From positions 304,322-368,321 of the forward strand of contig JASANG010002029.1 in the NCBI GenBank assembly GCA_030248215.1: a stretch of DNA of 64,000 bases, read 5' to 3'. Below, in pieces: positions 10,985-22,470 of this stretch (its first letter is position 1; each line of letters begins with the position of its first letter). The notes under the pieces were generated by a model, which was not told the origin of the DNA, did not search any database, and saw only the letters and a program-made list of their open reading frames with translations. Source of the stretch: Enoplolaimus lenunculus. Lineage: Eukaryota > Nematoda > Enoplea > Enoplida > Thoracostomopsidae. The translations under genes were made by a program, and so were the position numbers.

Positions 10985-11510
10985 AAAGAACAGGATCATA
11001 ACAGTAGCATAAGCGTATACCTAAGCCTAAGCCTAAGCGTAAGAATGGGCTTATACCTAAGCCTAACTGGGTAAAATCGGAGATCTACCTCTGGTTACGG
11101 CAGAAAATCGACCTCCGGCTACGGTAGGATTTTTGCTGGAGGTTCAGACAATTTCGGTAGTGAAATTTTGCATAATTTTGCAACAATTGTTCGTTTAGTA
11201 CGTTTTATTTTAACTTTTGGTACAATTTGTAATAAAACATTGCCGAAATATCGTAAACATTGAAAAACCAAAAGGTTTAGCAGGAAATTACAGATATTTG
11301 CTAAAATTATCAAATTAAACATCATTTTAACTACATAATTTCGCCTCACCTGCGGCTTCACCTCCAAACCCGGCAAATTTTGTCGGTCTCCGTCTCCAGT
11401 TTCGGTCTTTTTCACCTCCGGTTGCATCCTGAAGCCTAAGCCTAAGCCTAAGCAAAATGATTAGTCTAATGCTAAAGATTACTCTTCGTAGTTTGTACGG
11501 GGCCGGACAC
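10985..11510 (+). mobile_element. TTAGGC-core MITE split by a second element
   Basis: Left part 10985-11065 (AGTAAAGAACAGGATC end plus CCTAAG repeats) and right part 11430-11510 (CCTAAG repeats, TAGTCTAATGCTAAAG, then GGGGCCGG) flank a CTCCGG-rich element at 11066-11429. The insertion lies inside the hexamer tract, so the second element is younger. Confidence 0.75.
11066..11429 (+). mobile_element. CTCCGG-rich hAT-like MITE, nested copy
   Basis: Shares with the copies at 19664-20050 and 44489-44888 the motif order CTCCGGCT...GGAGGTTC, ATTTCGGTAGT, ATTTTGC, a central AT-rich part and a CACCTCCGGTTG-type end. It interrupts a TTAGGC-core MITE. Confidence 0.75.
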
Positions 11511-13465
11511 GGCAGTTTGATCCCCTAAAATTTATACCTAAATTTTCCAAAAAAGTACTTGTAGGACAGGAATCTTGGCTTGATCTGTCAGCTTGGCATG
11601 CAAGGTAGGGATGCGAAAATCACTTTAGAAGCGGCATGAACGGAGGTCAGAGGTCTTATAAATGGCGCTGAAGTTTTTATAGAAGTAACCACAACTTTTC
11701 AAGATGTCTGAGCAACCCTTGTCTCCCACTGCTACTGGCACGTTCTAGTCAGTTTATCCATGAAACCAAAGATTGCCTGTTCAGGGACCGCAGTAGAAGT
11801 CAGTTGTAGCGCGGCTTATTGACCTTCCCATTCACAAGCGCGCTTTGCCTCATGCTTGCCGTGCACTCGGACAAAGAATTCACATAGCGCACTCATGTTT
11901 GTGCTATTGCACTCGTTGCACACTTGTGCGGGCACTCGTTCTATATTCATCTCCACACACACGCCGATGCTCTTTTGCATGCACTCGCCTCGCACACACT
12001 TGACGCATCGCAGCAGCCGGTGTAATTAGCTAATGGGTTTTGGCAGCATGTCCTTCGAAGGGACTAAGGACAATGTAGGCACTGTCTAGACACAGTGTCT
12101 AACAATACGAGTTCCTTCGAACAGACCCTGTATAATCGCTGAACAAAGTTTCTTCGGACAAACTTTGTGTTATGAAATAAGCTGAGTCCCTTAATGACAT
12201 ACTCTGGACAAAAAAGTTGTCCTTTAAATAACGAATTGACAATTTGACAGTATAACGTGGATGACCCATTATTAAAACAGCCATGTGTTAGTATTACAGT
12301 ACACCCATGGTTAATACGTTTATGCTATAACAAAAACGAAAATTACTTCAACATTTTGTTCCTTTATTCGGCACACAATTTATTAATCATCAAGCAGTAA
12401 TTGCATTTATGGACCTGTAACCTACCACAATACTTCAACATACCAACAACGAACCTTAGCAAGCCCAATCTCAATATAATTAATAACTTGAACCAAAAAT
12501 GTTATTAGGTACTCTTCCAGTGTTTTATTATTGTTTCCTACAGTAAACGTTACGGTAATGTTGCCAAAATTAATTAAACGTATAACCCAACTTTAGGCCA
12601 CATGCTTTCGAGAATAATTGATGATATTGTTTCAACATTAATTTGTATAAAATACACTAATTAGTGTGATTTTAAGGTCTCCTTTGACGTTTATTCCTCA
12701 ATGTTTCTAATCTGTCAAATTTAAGTACCAATGGCATGCCGCATAATAGACGACGCGAACGGTAATGAGGCGACCTGAACGGAAGAAGGGGGTTGATATT
12801 TGTTGCATCTTCAGAAAGTAGCGATTGCTATTTCGTTACGGAAGGTTATTTATTTTTTAACCTAGCACATTTGAACCGTTTATGCTTTTAAAGTGTACAT
12901 CAAATTATAGCTAAAGATTTACTGTGAAAAATTAACTTCTGTACTGAAACTATTTAGTGCTAATCGTTACATATCAATATCCAAAATGCAAATATACGAA
13001 TAACAGCGTTCCAATCGAAGCGTCCAATGTTTATATTGTCATTGAAGGAAGCTTCCGATCTTGATCTTGTCATTGAAGCATAATTAACTTAAGTTTCACC
13101 TCAAATCGTGACCAGAACTCGCTTCTCGGAAAATACAGTACCTCTACTATAGTTTGTGATTCATGGTTCGGTAGCTAATATTACGATGTTTATATGGTTG
13201 TTGACGACAAATTAGTTTATATTATATTTAGGTAATCTATATACCTACAAGCAATTAGCGAGTAACTATTAGCGCAAGCTATTTGTTGCGATACTAATTA
13301 CGATTACAGCGCACCTGTAACTAACATATATCGTCGACATGCCTGAAATATACAAGCACAATTTGATGATCGCGTATATTTTTTCTAGAACAATTGAAGT
13401 TTTTTAGAGCAAGATTTTGTTTTAGTCTATTCATTTGTTTGCGCTTAATACCCTTACGCCTAGTG
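11511..13465. other. intergenic stretch without recognised gene
   Basis: Between the LAPTM-like gene and the next MITE. It contains a CA/GCACTCG-rich low-complexity run (about 11850-12000) and the hairpin cluster at 12048-12222. No splice-consistent exon was found. Confidence 0.4.
12048..12222. repeat. cluster of short hairpins
   Basis: Four inverted repeats in 175 bp: TCCTTCGAAGGGA (about 12051-12063), ACTGTCTAGACACAGT (near 12080), ACAAAGTTT-CTTCGGAC-AAACTTTGT (12143-12168, 9-bp perfect stem, UUCG-type loop) and GGACAA-AAAAG-TTGTCC (12206-12222). No gene or MITE boundary explains them. Confidence 0.5.
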
Positions 13466-13853
13466 GGTCTTGTCCGTTATTCTCCCAGCCCGCGTTTGCC
13501 CAGAAATGGTTAGATTTTAAATATTTGTGTATATTTGATCTTCTCATGACCTCTCATTATTGTTCCTCGCTTAAAAATACTCGTTTGCCAATCGTTTGAT
13601 TGCAAAAAATTTAACACCATTGTACTCAGCTACGCACGCTGTATCGAATGGTATATAGTTTGTCAAACTTTCAACCAAAATTTTTTGGGTCGCAAAAGGA
13701 CATCTCGGGACCTTACAAATCGAATTTTTTAAAAATTCAAATTTTGGCATAAAATGATCAGGAGAGGTGATGAGAAGCTCAAATATGCATTTTTTTAAAT
13801 CTAACGATTTTTGAGCAAACGCGGGCTACGAGATAACAGAAAAGACCCAAGAT
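13466..13853. mobile_element. GCGTTTGCCC foldback MITE
   Basis: GGGTCTTGTCCG, AGCCCGCGTTTGCCCAGAAAT at the left and TTTTTGAGCAAACGCGGGCT, GATAACAGAAAAGACCC at the right form about 40-bp inverted ends. Confidence 0.75.
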
Positions 13854-14079
13854 AGGTTTAGTTACAGACTTATTTTTACACTGAAGGTGTCTTACACTTC
13901 GATTTGGGCTAAAATAGGAATATGCTTTTACTGTTCGGTGCGATAGGTATAACTATAAATGGGTTTATCTTGGTGATAAATGCTGTGGAATTTTATTAAA
14001 TGTTTTGTTTTCCAGGAGTAAAAATATATAAAAAAATTAGACTGGGCCAAAAGTTATTTGATTTGTCATGATAAAAATG

Positions 14080-14193
14080 CACTGCAAAAAATGGTGAGTC
14101 AAATTGACTGTCTCCGAAATAGGCTTTTCCGGACTTACGCAAACTGAGTCAAAATTCGAATCCGCCAGAGTACTCTTCATTTTTTGCAGTGTA
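14080..14193. mobile_element. GAGTCAAATT foldback MITE, deleted copy
   Basis: CACTGCAAAAAATGGTGAGTC left end, ACGCAAACTGAGTC, and TTTTTTGCAGTGTAC right end; most of the second arm is missing. Confidence 0.75.
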
Positions 14194-14454
14194 CACACAT
14201 AAATATATATATGTTTATATACGTGCAGTTCAAACATTTTTGAGCTTTCCAATTGCCGAAGCTCGTTTAGGAAACCGTATTCTCAAATGCACGCAACAAC
14301 TATCAGCTTGATGTTAGTTCCCGTAATTTTTGAACAAAGAATCATAAGGTTCGACGTTTAGCGTCTGTTGAAACAGATTTACGCTACTATGACGCAAAAA
14401 TTCCGTTTCAAAAATTATCACCCTTTGACTGATTCAAAACTTATTACAAGTAGT

Positions 14455-14585
14455 TACAGTAGTGACCCGACTAGAGAGGGGCTGATATTTATATCGATAC
14501 TGTAGAGGATACCCCTGTGTTATTCGGTTACGGACTATTATTTAGTTTCAATTCATATCATAATTTCGCGTCTGCCACAATAAAA
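14455..14585 (+). mobile_element. CTGTAGTGACC-type MITE, short left fragment
   Basis: ACAGTAGTGACCCGACTAG, GAGGATACCCCTGTGTTATT and CGGTTACGGACTATTATTTA match the left end of the family. Confidence 0.65.
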
Positions 14586-15232
14586 CTGGTACGCAAGGTG
14601 CAAAATAAAAAAAACCAATTCCACAACACTATAAAAATTCTAACTGAAATTGTGATACGTGTTAGAATGCAACTTTTGCTCAAAAATTGCTTGATATATG
14701 TGATTTAGGATTAATTTTGAGCACAAAATTAAACAAATTTCCCGTGTTACTTTTAACGCAAGCAGGTATCGATTTTCACCGGAAACGGATATCCGGGTAC
14801 ACTGCGCTAACTAGCGATAGGTGCTACACGCATTTGAGAATACAGCAAAAGGTTCTTATTGATGAACTTAAAATGTAAACAATAAAAACCATAAGCTTAA
14901 GTCAATTTTGTAGAAACAAAAACGTGCAAAACTTATCGATTATATACTTGCAGAAATATAACAACTATGCACTTTAAACTAAAAAATTCAACTATAAAAT
15001 ATTAATAAGTTGAACTGAACCGTCGAGAAGTGACTGATTTCTCGTTCAATAAAGCTTTATTATCAGTTTAGCGCGGTGCTGCACTGTGACTGTTATTTAA
15101 TTTCATATGGTAAGCGATAGAGGTTTGCAATACCGCGGCATTGCAATATATTAGGCTTAATCTTTAGACTAATTTGTTTGTTTTTAAGTTTTGTTTTAGT
15201 CTTAAACTTACGGTAAGGCTTAAGCTAAGGAA

Positions 15233-15460
15233 TATGGGCCGATGTATGTGACAGGGCCGGAACAGTAGTATAAGCATATTCATAAGCCTAAGCCCAAGCC
15301 TAAGCCTAAGCCTAAGCCTAAGCGTATGGATGAGCCTATTCCTAAGCCTAAGCCTATAAGCCTAAGCCTAAGCCTAAACAAAAAAATAGTCTAAAGCTTA
15401 AACTGACTGTATTATAGCCCCTCCGGAAAACGATCCCGCCCTGTTCTATACATGGGCCGG
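15233..15460 (+). mobile_element. TTAGGC-core MITE, long complete copy
   Basis: Ends GGGCCGATGTATGTGACAGG and CCTGTTCTATACATGGGCC are inverted repeats. The core has two tracts of CCTAAG units, the longest in this window, followed by TAGTCTAAAGCTTAAACTG and ATAGCCCCTCCGGAAAACG. Confidence 0.88.
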
Positions 15461-15860
15461 AATATGCATACAACACTGTGTAGTGTGTACTGCAACATTA
15501 CCCGAATGTCGTATAAGAAAGTTGAATTTCCACAGAAATAGAATTCTCGGTGTACTAGATTCGTTTTGAATTGCACTAAACGTTGTGATAGTAACGTTTG
15601 GTGCCATCTAGCGTCAGCGTTGACCATACCACATTGTAAACAAAGTTTCTGAAAATCTTAAAACCGCATGACGGCGCCCGGCTTAAAACACTAAACAAGT
15701 GCACTACGAGACAACGATATTAGTACAAACCTTTTAGTCTCCAAGGTTAAGCTTGAAGCTAAATAGTGGCTTAAGCTGTACTCTTACCGAGTAAAGTTTA
15801 CTTAATGCAACAAACGTTAAAACTTGATTCCGTTTTGCACCATGAAAACCTTCCATATGG

Positions 15861-16094
15861 TGGCCCATGTAAAGATCTGGGGCGGAACTTTTTTCTGTGG
15901 GACTAGCAACGAGAAAGCTTAAGCCTCAGACTAATTTTTTTCGCTTAGCTTAGGCTTGATTTAGGCTTAGAAACAAACTCATTCTTACGCTTAGATTTAG
16001 GCTTAGGCTTAGGCTTAGGCTTAGGAATATGCTAGGCTTAGTCTTAGGAATATGCTTATAATACTGTGTCCGCCCCTGTTCTTTACATTGGCTC
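15861..16094 (-). mobile_element. TTAGGC-core MITE, complete copy in reverse orientation
   Basis: TGGCCCATGTAAAGATCTGG at the left and CCTGTTCTTTACATTGGC at the right are inverted; the core is read as TTAGGC units (four perfect in a row near 16003-16026) split by ATGC spacers. Confidence 0.88.
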
Positions 16095-16651
16095 AAATGC
16101 TTTTAATGCATCCTTAACTGGAAGCCTAGATATTAACTCGCCTGTACTGCTTCATACCGATGCTAATGAGGTTTCCGTGTTGCTATTTGCTAATCAGCAT
16201 GAAAAATTCAAAATATATGAAAAATAGAAAGCCTTCAATGCGCTCTGACATCAGCAAACTTGTCACAGTCGAAACAACCCAGGAACCATAGCAGATGAGT
16301 CGCAACATTCATTTTCTTGGCTATCGCACAATTATTGACAACCTTTAAACGAATTCTATGTTTAGCAAAATATTTCTTTGCTAGACTCAAGAATCGTTTG
16401 TCTTGTCTATTAAACAAGTGTTTGGTTGAGAACAGGCTGACTAATCACTCCAAACGTATGCTTAGGCTAAAGCTGACGATAAACCTAAAAGCCGTTTCGT
16501 TTAACGTTTGTCTAAGCATAAATAAGTCGTTATGAAAGCATTTCTGTAAACCTAGAGATTGGATGTGATGGGAACGGTATATAACAGTCCAAAGATATTG
16601 CAATTAATTTTTTTTCAGCCAGCATTAGGCAAACGACCGGCAACAGGCAAA

Positions 16652-19600
16652 ATGGTCCATCCGCCGTGGACTACATTCAACGCTAAATCAGGCAATCCTG
16701 ACGAAACGAACCCGTCTCAAATGGACTTCAGCAATCTAGATTATGAAGATATCGGGGATTTGGATGGAGGAGATGAAATTGCCGACCCTCGTGATACCGA
16801 TACAACTTACAGACAAGTGACACGGGATTTTTTGCAAACAACCAATATGCATGGATTACCTCACGTACTGTCGGCACCGTTTAGATGGCTCAAGCTACTT
16901 TGGGGTGTCATATTTTTGGCAATGGTTGTATCACTCGCATTTCACTCGTACACTATTATACAAAAGTATTTTCGATATCCCACGCAGGTAAATTTGATTT
17001 GAAACCGGTTACCCAGTACTGGCGGATTTATGCAAATCGGTTTAGTCATGCAAATTAGTAAACAACACAAGCTAAATAATAAATATACAATTAGAAATAT
17101 TAACCAGGGTGTAACCAGAATTATAAAATTCCGGAAACGGAATCGGAACCGGAACGTTAAAATATTAGCGAAACCGGAACAGGAGCCGGAACTGGAGAAC
17201 AAAAAATCTTGTTACCGAAAAATTCATTTTAACGCTATTTTATCGCTTTTAACGGTGTAAACACACACATTAGGATGCCAAAATCCTGAAACAAATGCAG
17301 TAGCTAAAAATGTATGATCAATTATAAAGTATGACAGAAATTAAAAATTTTGGCAATACACGCTTAGATAATTTTAGAAAAATAAGTTAGAATAATATGT
17401 TAATTTTTCTTAAATTCCGATTGAGATAAATTTTCAATACCGAAAATACCGCAAAATTCCGGTGAAAAGATACCGTATTTTTTGCTTTTAGAACCAGATG
17501 TTTGAGAAAACAAATGCTTAGTCCGTACGAATGAACAACTGTAAACCACTTAAAGTTGGGTATTTTGTGTTAAATTTAAAAAGATGTACCAGTACACAAC
17601 GAAAATAATATGCAATAATGTCAAAGAATATTTATTTACTCTCAAATTTTTTACCTAAAAAGCCGAAAATTACAATCCTATAAAATATTCTGAAACTGAA
17701 ACTATTTGCAAAGTGCAAATCTGTTCAAACGACTTTTGCTGGTTACTACCGCTATTAAACTTTGTTGTAAATTTGCGCAGATTAGGAAATTATTACAACC
17801 AAACTATATTCATTAAAGCTATAAAAGAGCGGACAGCTTGCCAATTCAAATATTCTGAACCAGATACCACAGCAAAAAAGGCGTCCATGCCGTCTGAAAA
17901 ATAGTTATATACATTACGAATTTTATTTCAGGTTTGAAAGTATTTAAACCTTATCTAAACAGTTTTGGAGGTGTCCCCTAAAAACGACTATCTGAAAATC
18001 CGCTTATCTTTACATTTGCGAAAAAATAGCGCACAACCCGAGGTCTGGATCCGGCTCCGCTAAGATAGAATTTTTGCCGCAGGCTATCGTAATTTAGGTG
18101 GTAGAATTTTGTTGAATTTTATTAAAAGTTATGCCAATCAGCAAATACAATTGTCTAATTTACGCCAATTTCAGAGGATTTGTTTATCGAAATGTCTCAA
18201 AATGAAAGTTTTAAAATAATTTGTTGACCAAATTTTGCATATTGTATGTTTAAATATAAAATATGACTTTTCTTAATTATTTTTGCTACACCCGCGGCTC
18301 GAATTCATTTTTTACCTTAGTATTACGGCTGTACTAAACAATGAAATTATTATAGTTATAAATTAAGCCTAAGCTTAAGCGTTGCAAAAATGTGTTTCTA
18401 AGCCTAGTCGAACCCTAAGGCTAATCAAGCAAAAAATGTAATCTAGAATCTAAACTTACTCCTTTATGAACCCACCAGAAACCTGGACGACGCCCCTTGA
18501 AAAGTAACATGGGCCAATTTCTATAACAGGTTTCAATCAAAATTTTACACAACAGCGCGCTGCAGTTTCCTGGCATTACCGTCTGCAATCAAAATCCGTA
18601 CAAGGCTGATCTGTTGAGTGAGACAAATTATTCAAAAATTGTTGAACTCGACGTAAAAATGTCTTGTATCATTGCAAATCGAACTTCGTGCGACAATTTT
18701 ACTAATTCGTTTCACTTGAAAACTGAATACGAGGAAGCGATGCGAAGTTGTTTCAAAGACACAGAAACGTTTTGTAAGTTTGACAGCCCACGGTAACTTA
18801 TAAATCACTATCCGCTAAACGTTAATTTTAAACGTTAAGTTTAAACCTAAGCATAAACCTAAGTTTAAACCTAATCCATTCGCAGTGTTTGAGTTCCGTA
18901 TCCGTCCGGCCTTTGATTGACCACTGACCCAATAATTAAAAATGGGCCTACTACAATTTTATTTGTTTTTGAAATAACTGTTTTACTGTCACGGTGGTTA
19001 AGGGTTGTGCTATACTTCTGTTGACATACGATGCCGTCCGTCACCCGCCCGGCGCCGTCAGTCATTCGTCCGGAGCAGTCCGTCATCTTTACGGCGCCGT
19101 CCGGCGCCCGCCCGTCACCATCCGGAGTCGTACCTCACCACGACCGTGTGTCACCCGTACGGAGCCGCACGTCCAGTATAGCGCCACCCTAAAAGGGTTT
19201 ATAAAACTCAATGGAAATTGAGATTAATCATAACCTTACCAATATATTAATAGTAACGGTTGTGTCTGTCAATGATCAGAAATAACACCGCAACGGTTCC
19301 GCTGTACACGCACGCGCTGCCGTACGCCGCTGCGCGTTGTCGGACGCCGCTGCACGCGGACGCGTATATCGATTATGCCGCCCGCCACCAAATAGATTGT
19401 GTCTATATTTTGGTTCGCAACGCATAGCAGCCGCGTGTTGCAGAGCGCGGCACAATAAAGTATAGCGTATATAATTAAGACACGATATATGTCAGCGCTT
19501 TCCAAATTATAACTCTTGAAAAGTTTTGCGTTTCGCGCAAATTGTGAATATTCAAACTAGATAAATTGGGCTTACTATAAACAAACCTCGGCGGCATATA

Positions 19601-22470
19601 TATTTATAAACCACTCAGCTGTTTTAAAACCTACCCTGTATACCTCTAAATTTGATGGGCAATACAAAGCAGGGTACAACCGCAAATGTGCCTCCTGCTC
19701 GGGCGCAAAATCGGCCTCCGGCTCCGGCTCTGGTAGAATTTCTGCCGGAGGTTCGAGCAAATTCGGTAGTGAAATTTTGCGAAATTTTACAAAGTTTATT
19801 TATTTCGTGTGTTTTGTTTTAACTTTTAGTACAATTATAGCGATCAAATTTTCAAGATTGTTTAAAACATAAGCGTAAAACTACAAGATTTAAACATACC
19901 TTACAGACATTTGCTACAATTTAGCCGATTAAACATCATTTTAAGTACTTTGTTTCACATCACCTCCTGCTTCGCTTCCGGATCCGGCCAGTTTTGTTGA
20001 CCTGCGGTTCCAGCTCCGGCTCCGGCAATTTTCACTTGTTGACCATGATATACAGTGATGTGCCAAAAGTTTTATATGCAAGAACCTTTACAATAGGTAT
20101 TTTTTCGGTGCTACTGCAGTTTAAACTTCTGCAAACCCGATTGTAGACACGGGTTTAAGCATTTACAAATGCAGGTGCAGCGTGTACCAACGCAATTTTG
20201 ATATTACGGACAGTCAATTCCTCAGTCGCGAATGTACAAGTAACTTGAGCTCATCCAAAAGTGGGCCAATGTAAAGAACAGGGGCGGAACAGTATTATAA
20301 GCATATTCCTTAGCCTAAGCCAAACTGTAAGAATGAGCATATTCCTAAGCCTAAGCCTAAGCCAAGCAAAAAGTAGTCTAAAGCTTAAGGTTACTTTACT
20401 ATATTGCAGTCCCACAGAAAAACATTCCGCCGCTGATCTTTACATGGGCCCAAAGGTGGTACATAACTAGTTAACAAGACTAAGCGACATTGACAATTTT
20501 TCATACCGCTCTAGTGCATGACAACATGCATGCATCTTTTAAATAATTATAGATAATTGTTATATTATTTGTATTTAGTTGCTCATATAGTATACTCAAT
20601 GAGAAAAGGCGTTAAGTGCTGTTGATCGGGCAAAAATCTACCGCACACTTAAGACTGGCGGTTAGATATCGAAAAACAAGTACTGTGACGTGTCTCAGAT
20701 TTATGCAGTACCTTTTTTGCAGGACGCTGCTTCTGAAGTAACTTTACTTCTACCATACGACACAGGGGACCAGCATGAAGTATTCGGAGAGTGCCCCCAG
20801 AACTTCCAATATCCAATTTTTGTATTATGTATTTACTGCTAAAATGCGTTTGGGTTCTGGCTTGTTTCGGTCGATAAGTCTGCGCCCCCTTTGTTGCTTT
20901 TTCCGTTGCTGCGCGTTTCATAGTCCACGAGATATAATTTCGAATATTTTGTTTATATGCATCCGATTTGTATTATTCAAATTTAGCTTGCGATAACAAC
21001 GACATGAGTGACTATTATTTTGAACCGGACTTTTCGTATTCATATGATTATGGATCATCGTATGGTTCCGGCGAATCCGGGTATAGCAATGACCCTGAAT
21101 ATGGTTCTTTGGGGGGTTATAGCGGCACTAGCGGGTTCGGTGAAGATGACTACGTTCCGTATTCCGGTTCGGGCGACTACTTTGGCGATGAAAATTTGCT
21201 TGGAGTGATGAGCGTTTGGGAACAGCTGGATCTTGGTGGGGATAAATTGACGAGTGAAAAAGTACAAGCGTTGATAGATGCTCGCGAAACGACTGATCTA
21301 TCAGACATCAAAGATCGGTTTCGGTTAGATTTCGATCCAATCGAACTTGACCCCGGAAAAACGTACGAAGATTTGCTGAACGAATTCGTTTTAGAATGTA
21401 CTTATGATCAGAAAAAATGCTGGATGCAAAACGATTTTTCGCCGATCCGAAACAAAAAATACGGCAATTGTTTTACGTTCAACGGGATGCGGAATATGAA
21501 CGGGACACGACGACGGCCGCGAGTTGCTCGGCGCTACGGGTCCGAGTACGGACTTCGGTTAACCATTAGTGTTGACCAACAGAATTACGTCGGGCTTTTG
21601 GCATCCGAAGTTGGAGCACGAGTAGCGATACATCAGCCGCGGACTGTTCCTTACCCACACATGGACGGATTCAGCGCGCCAGGTGGATTTCAAACTGAAA
21701 TTGGATTGAAACTTATACGAGTTGAGCGGTTAAAAGCGCCATTTGAAAGTGACTGTGTCAATGAATTACCTGATCAATACTTGCAGTCTGGAATCGCCGA
21801 CGAACAAGCTGAATACTCTTACAGGTTATGTTTTATTACATGCATTGATGTAAATATGTACGAACAGTGCGGCTGTATTGATCAAACCGAACCGGCAAGT
21901 GTAAATTCAACGAAAACCCTGCCGCACTACTGTAGTGCATTTAATAAAACCGAATTTATGTGTCAGCGGCGAATATATCGACGACTTTTACTCGATGAAG
22001 GACACGAACGTGCAATAAAGTGCGGATGCCGTCCGCCGTGTCATGAATGGATCTACCGGCGTACAATTTCAATGACAGGTTGGCCAACAACACAGTACGC
22101 AAGTTTGATTGTAAACAACTTTGACGACTCTCATCCGACAACGAAAATTTTTCGACATTTTTTCAACGATGAAAATTATTACGGAAACGAAATGAAAAAT
22201 GATATTTTACGCATTCACGTTTACTATTCAGAGTTGAATTACGAGCTGATACAAGAAAATGAAGCGTACGAATTTATTAACGTTCTCGCCGATTTGGGAG
22301 GTGTTATTGGGCTGTATTTAGGGTTATCATTGTCAACTTTGTTTGAAATTGTACAGTATTCAGCGTTTATGGTGGTTAATTTTGCGTTTAAACGTAATGC
22401 CAACGCTGGCGGTAGCGATCGCCGACGAACTACTACTAGTACTACACCGGTGACTCAGGTTAGAATATAA
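16652..22470 (+). CDS. DEG/ENaC family sodium channel subunit (3 exons)
   Basis: Exons 16652-16987, 18530-18773 and 20987-22470 join in phase (0, then 1) to 687 aa, a full-length family member. An acceptor (TTTTTTTTCAG) ends at 16618, so the transcript probably starts by trans-splicing or a 5' UTR intron; the first in-frame ATG after it, 16652, sits in GCAAAATGG. The 12 codons between acceptor and ATG are also open, so an upstream coding exon is not excluded. Family marks: gating His-Gly at residues 67-68 (NMHGLPHV), TM1 about 80-101, FPGITVCNQNPYK just after TM1 (125-137), NCFTFNG (354-360), a cysteine-rich domain, and TM2 about 625-659 with GLYLGLSLSTLFE containing the G-x-S selectivity filter. 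A Tyr/Gly/Ser/Asp-rich segment (about 200-265) is inserted in the extracellular finger region. These channels are trimeric, amiloride-sensitive Na+ channels; the gating stimulus (touch, acid, peptide) cannot be read here. A short basic Ser/Thr tail follows TM2. The introns carry several MITEs. Confidence 0.93.
17103..17500. mobile_element. CAGGGTGTAACC-type MITE
   Basis: ACCAGGGTGTAACCAGAATT start, GGAACCGGAAC repeats, TTTTATCGCTTTTAACGGTG, ATGCCAAAATCCTGAAAC and CAATACACGCTTAG, all shared with the copy at 24152. In DEG/ENaC intron 1. Confidence 0.7.
18031..18310. mobile_element. CTCCGG-rich hAT-like MITE, partial
   Basis: GGTCTGGATCCGGCTCCGC, GCAGGCTATCGTAATTTAGG and TTTTTGCTACACCCGCGGCTC follow the family order; in DEG/ENaC intron 1, directly before a TTAGGC-core MITE. 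Confidence 0.55.
18362..18518 (+). mobile_element. TTAGGC-core MITE next to a DEG/ENaC splice acceptor
   Basis: CCTAAGCTTAAGC core, ATCTAGAATCTAAACTTACTC and the family end AACATGGGCCAA. The element ends 11-13 bp before the acceptor of DEG/ENaC exon 2 (exon starts 18530), so it abuts the functional 3' splice site. Confidence 0.7.
19000..19190. mobile_element. CpG-rich GACGG MITE
   Basis: AGGGTTGTGCTATACT and AGTATAGCGCCACCCT are inverted ends (14 of 16). The interior is dense in CCGTC/GACGG and GGCGCC, far richer in G+C than the surroundings. A rearranged relative follows at about 19285-19480. Confidence 0.85.
19664..20050. mobile_element. CTCCGG-rich hAT-like MITE
   Basis: GCAGGGTACAACCGCAAATG start; ATCGGCCTCCGGCTCCGGC, TTTCTGCCGGAGGTTCG, ATTCGGTAGTGAAATTTTGC, and GGTTCCAGCTCCGGCTCCGG near the other end. 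In DEG/ENaC intron 2. Confidence 0.75.
20262..20452 (+). mobile_element. TTAGGC-core MITE, complete copy in DEG/ENaC intron 2
   Basis: TGGGCCAATGTAAAGAACAG and CTGATCTTTACATGGGCCCA form inverted ends; internal CCTAAGCCTAAG tracts and TAGTCTAAAGCTTAAGG. Confidence 0.87.

Noticed and set aside
15233-16094. True telomere or chromosome end
   Set aside because: The TTAGGC tracts are short, in both orientations, bounded by MITE inverted ends and flanked by ordinary sequence on both sides.
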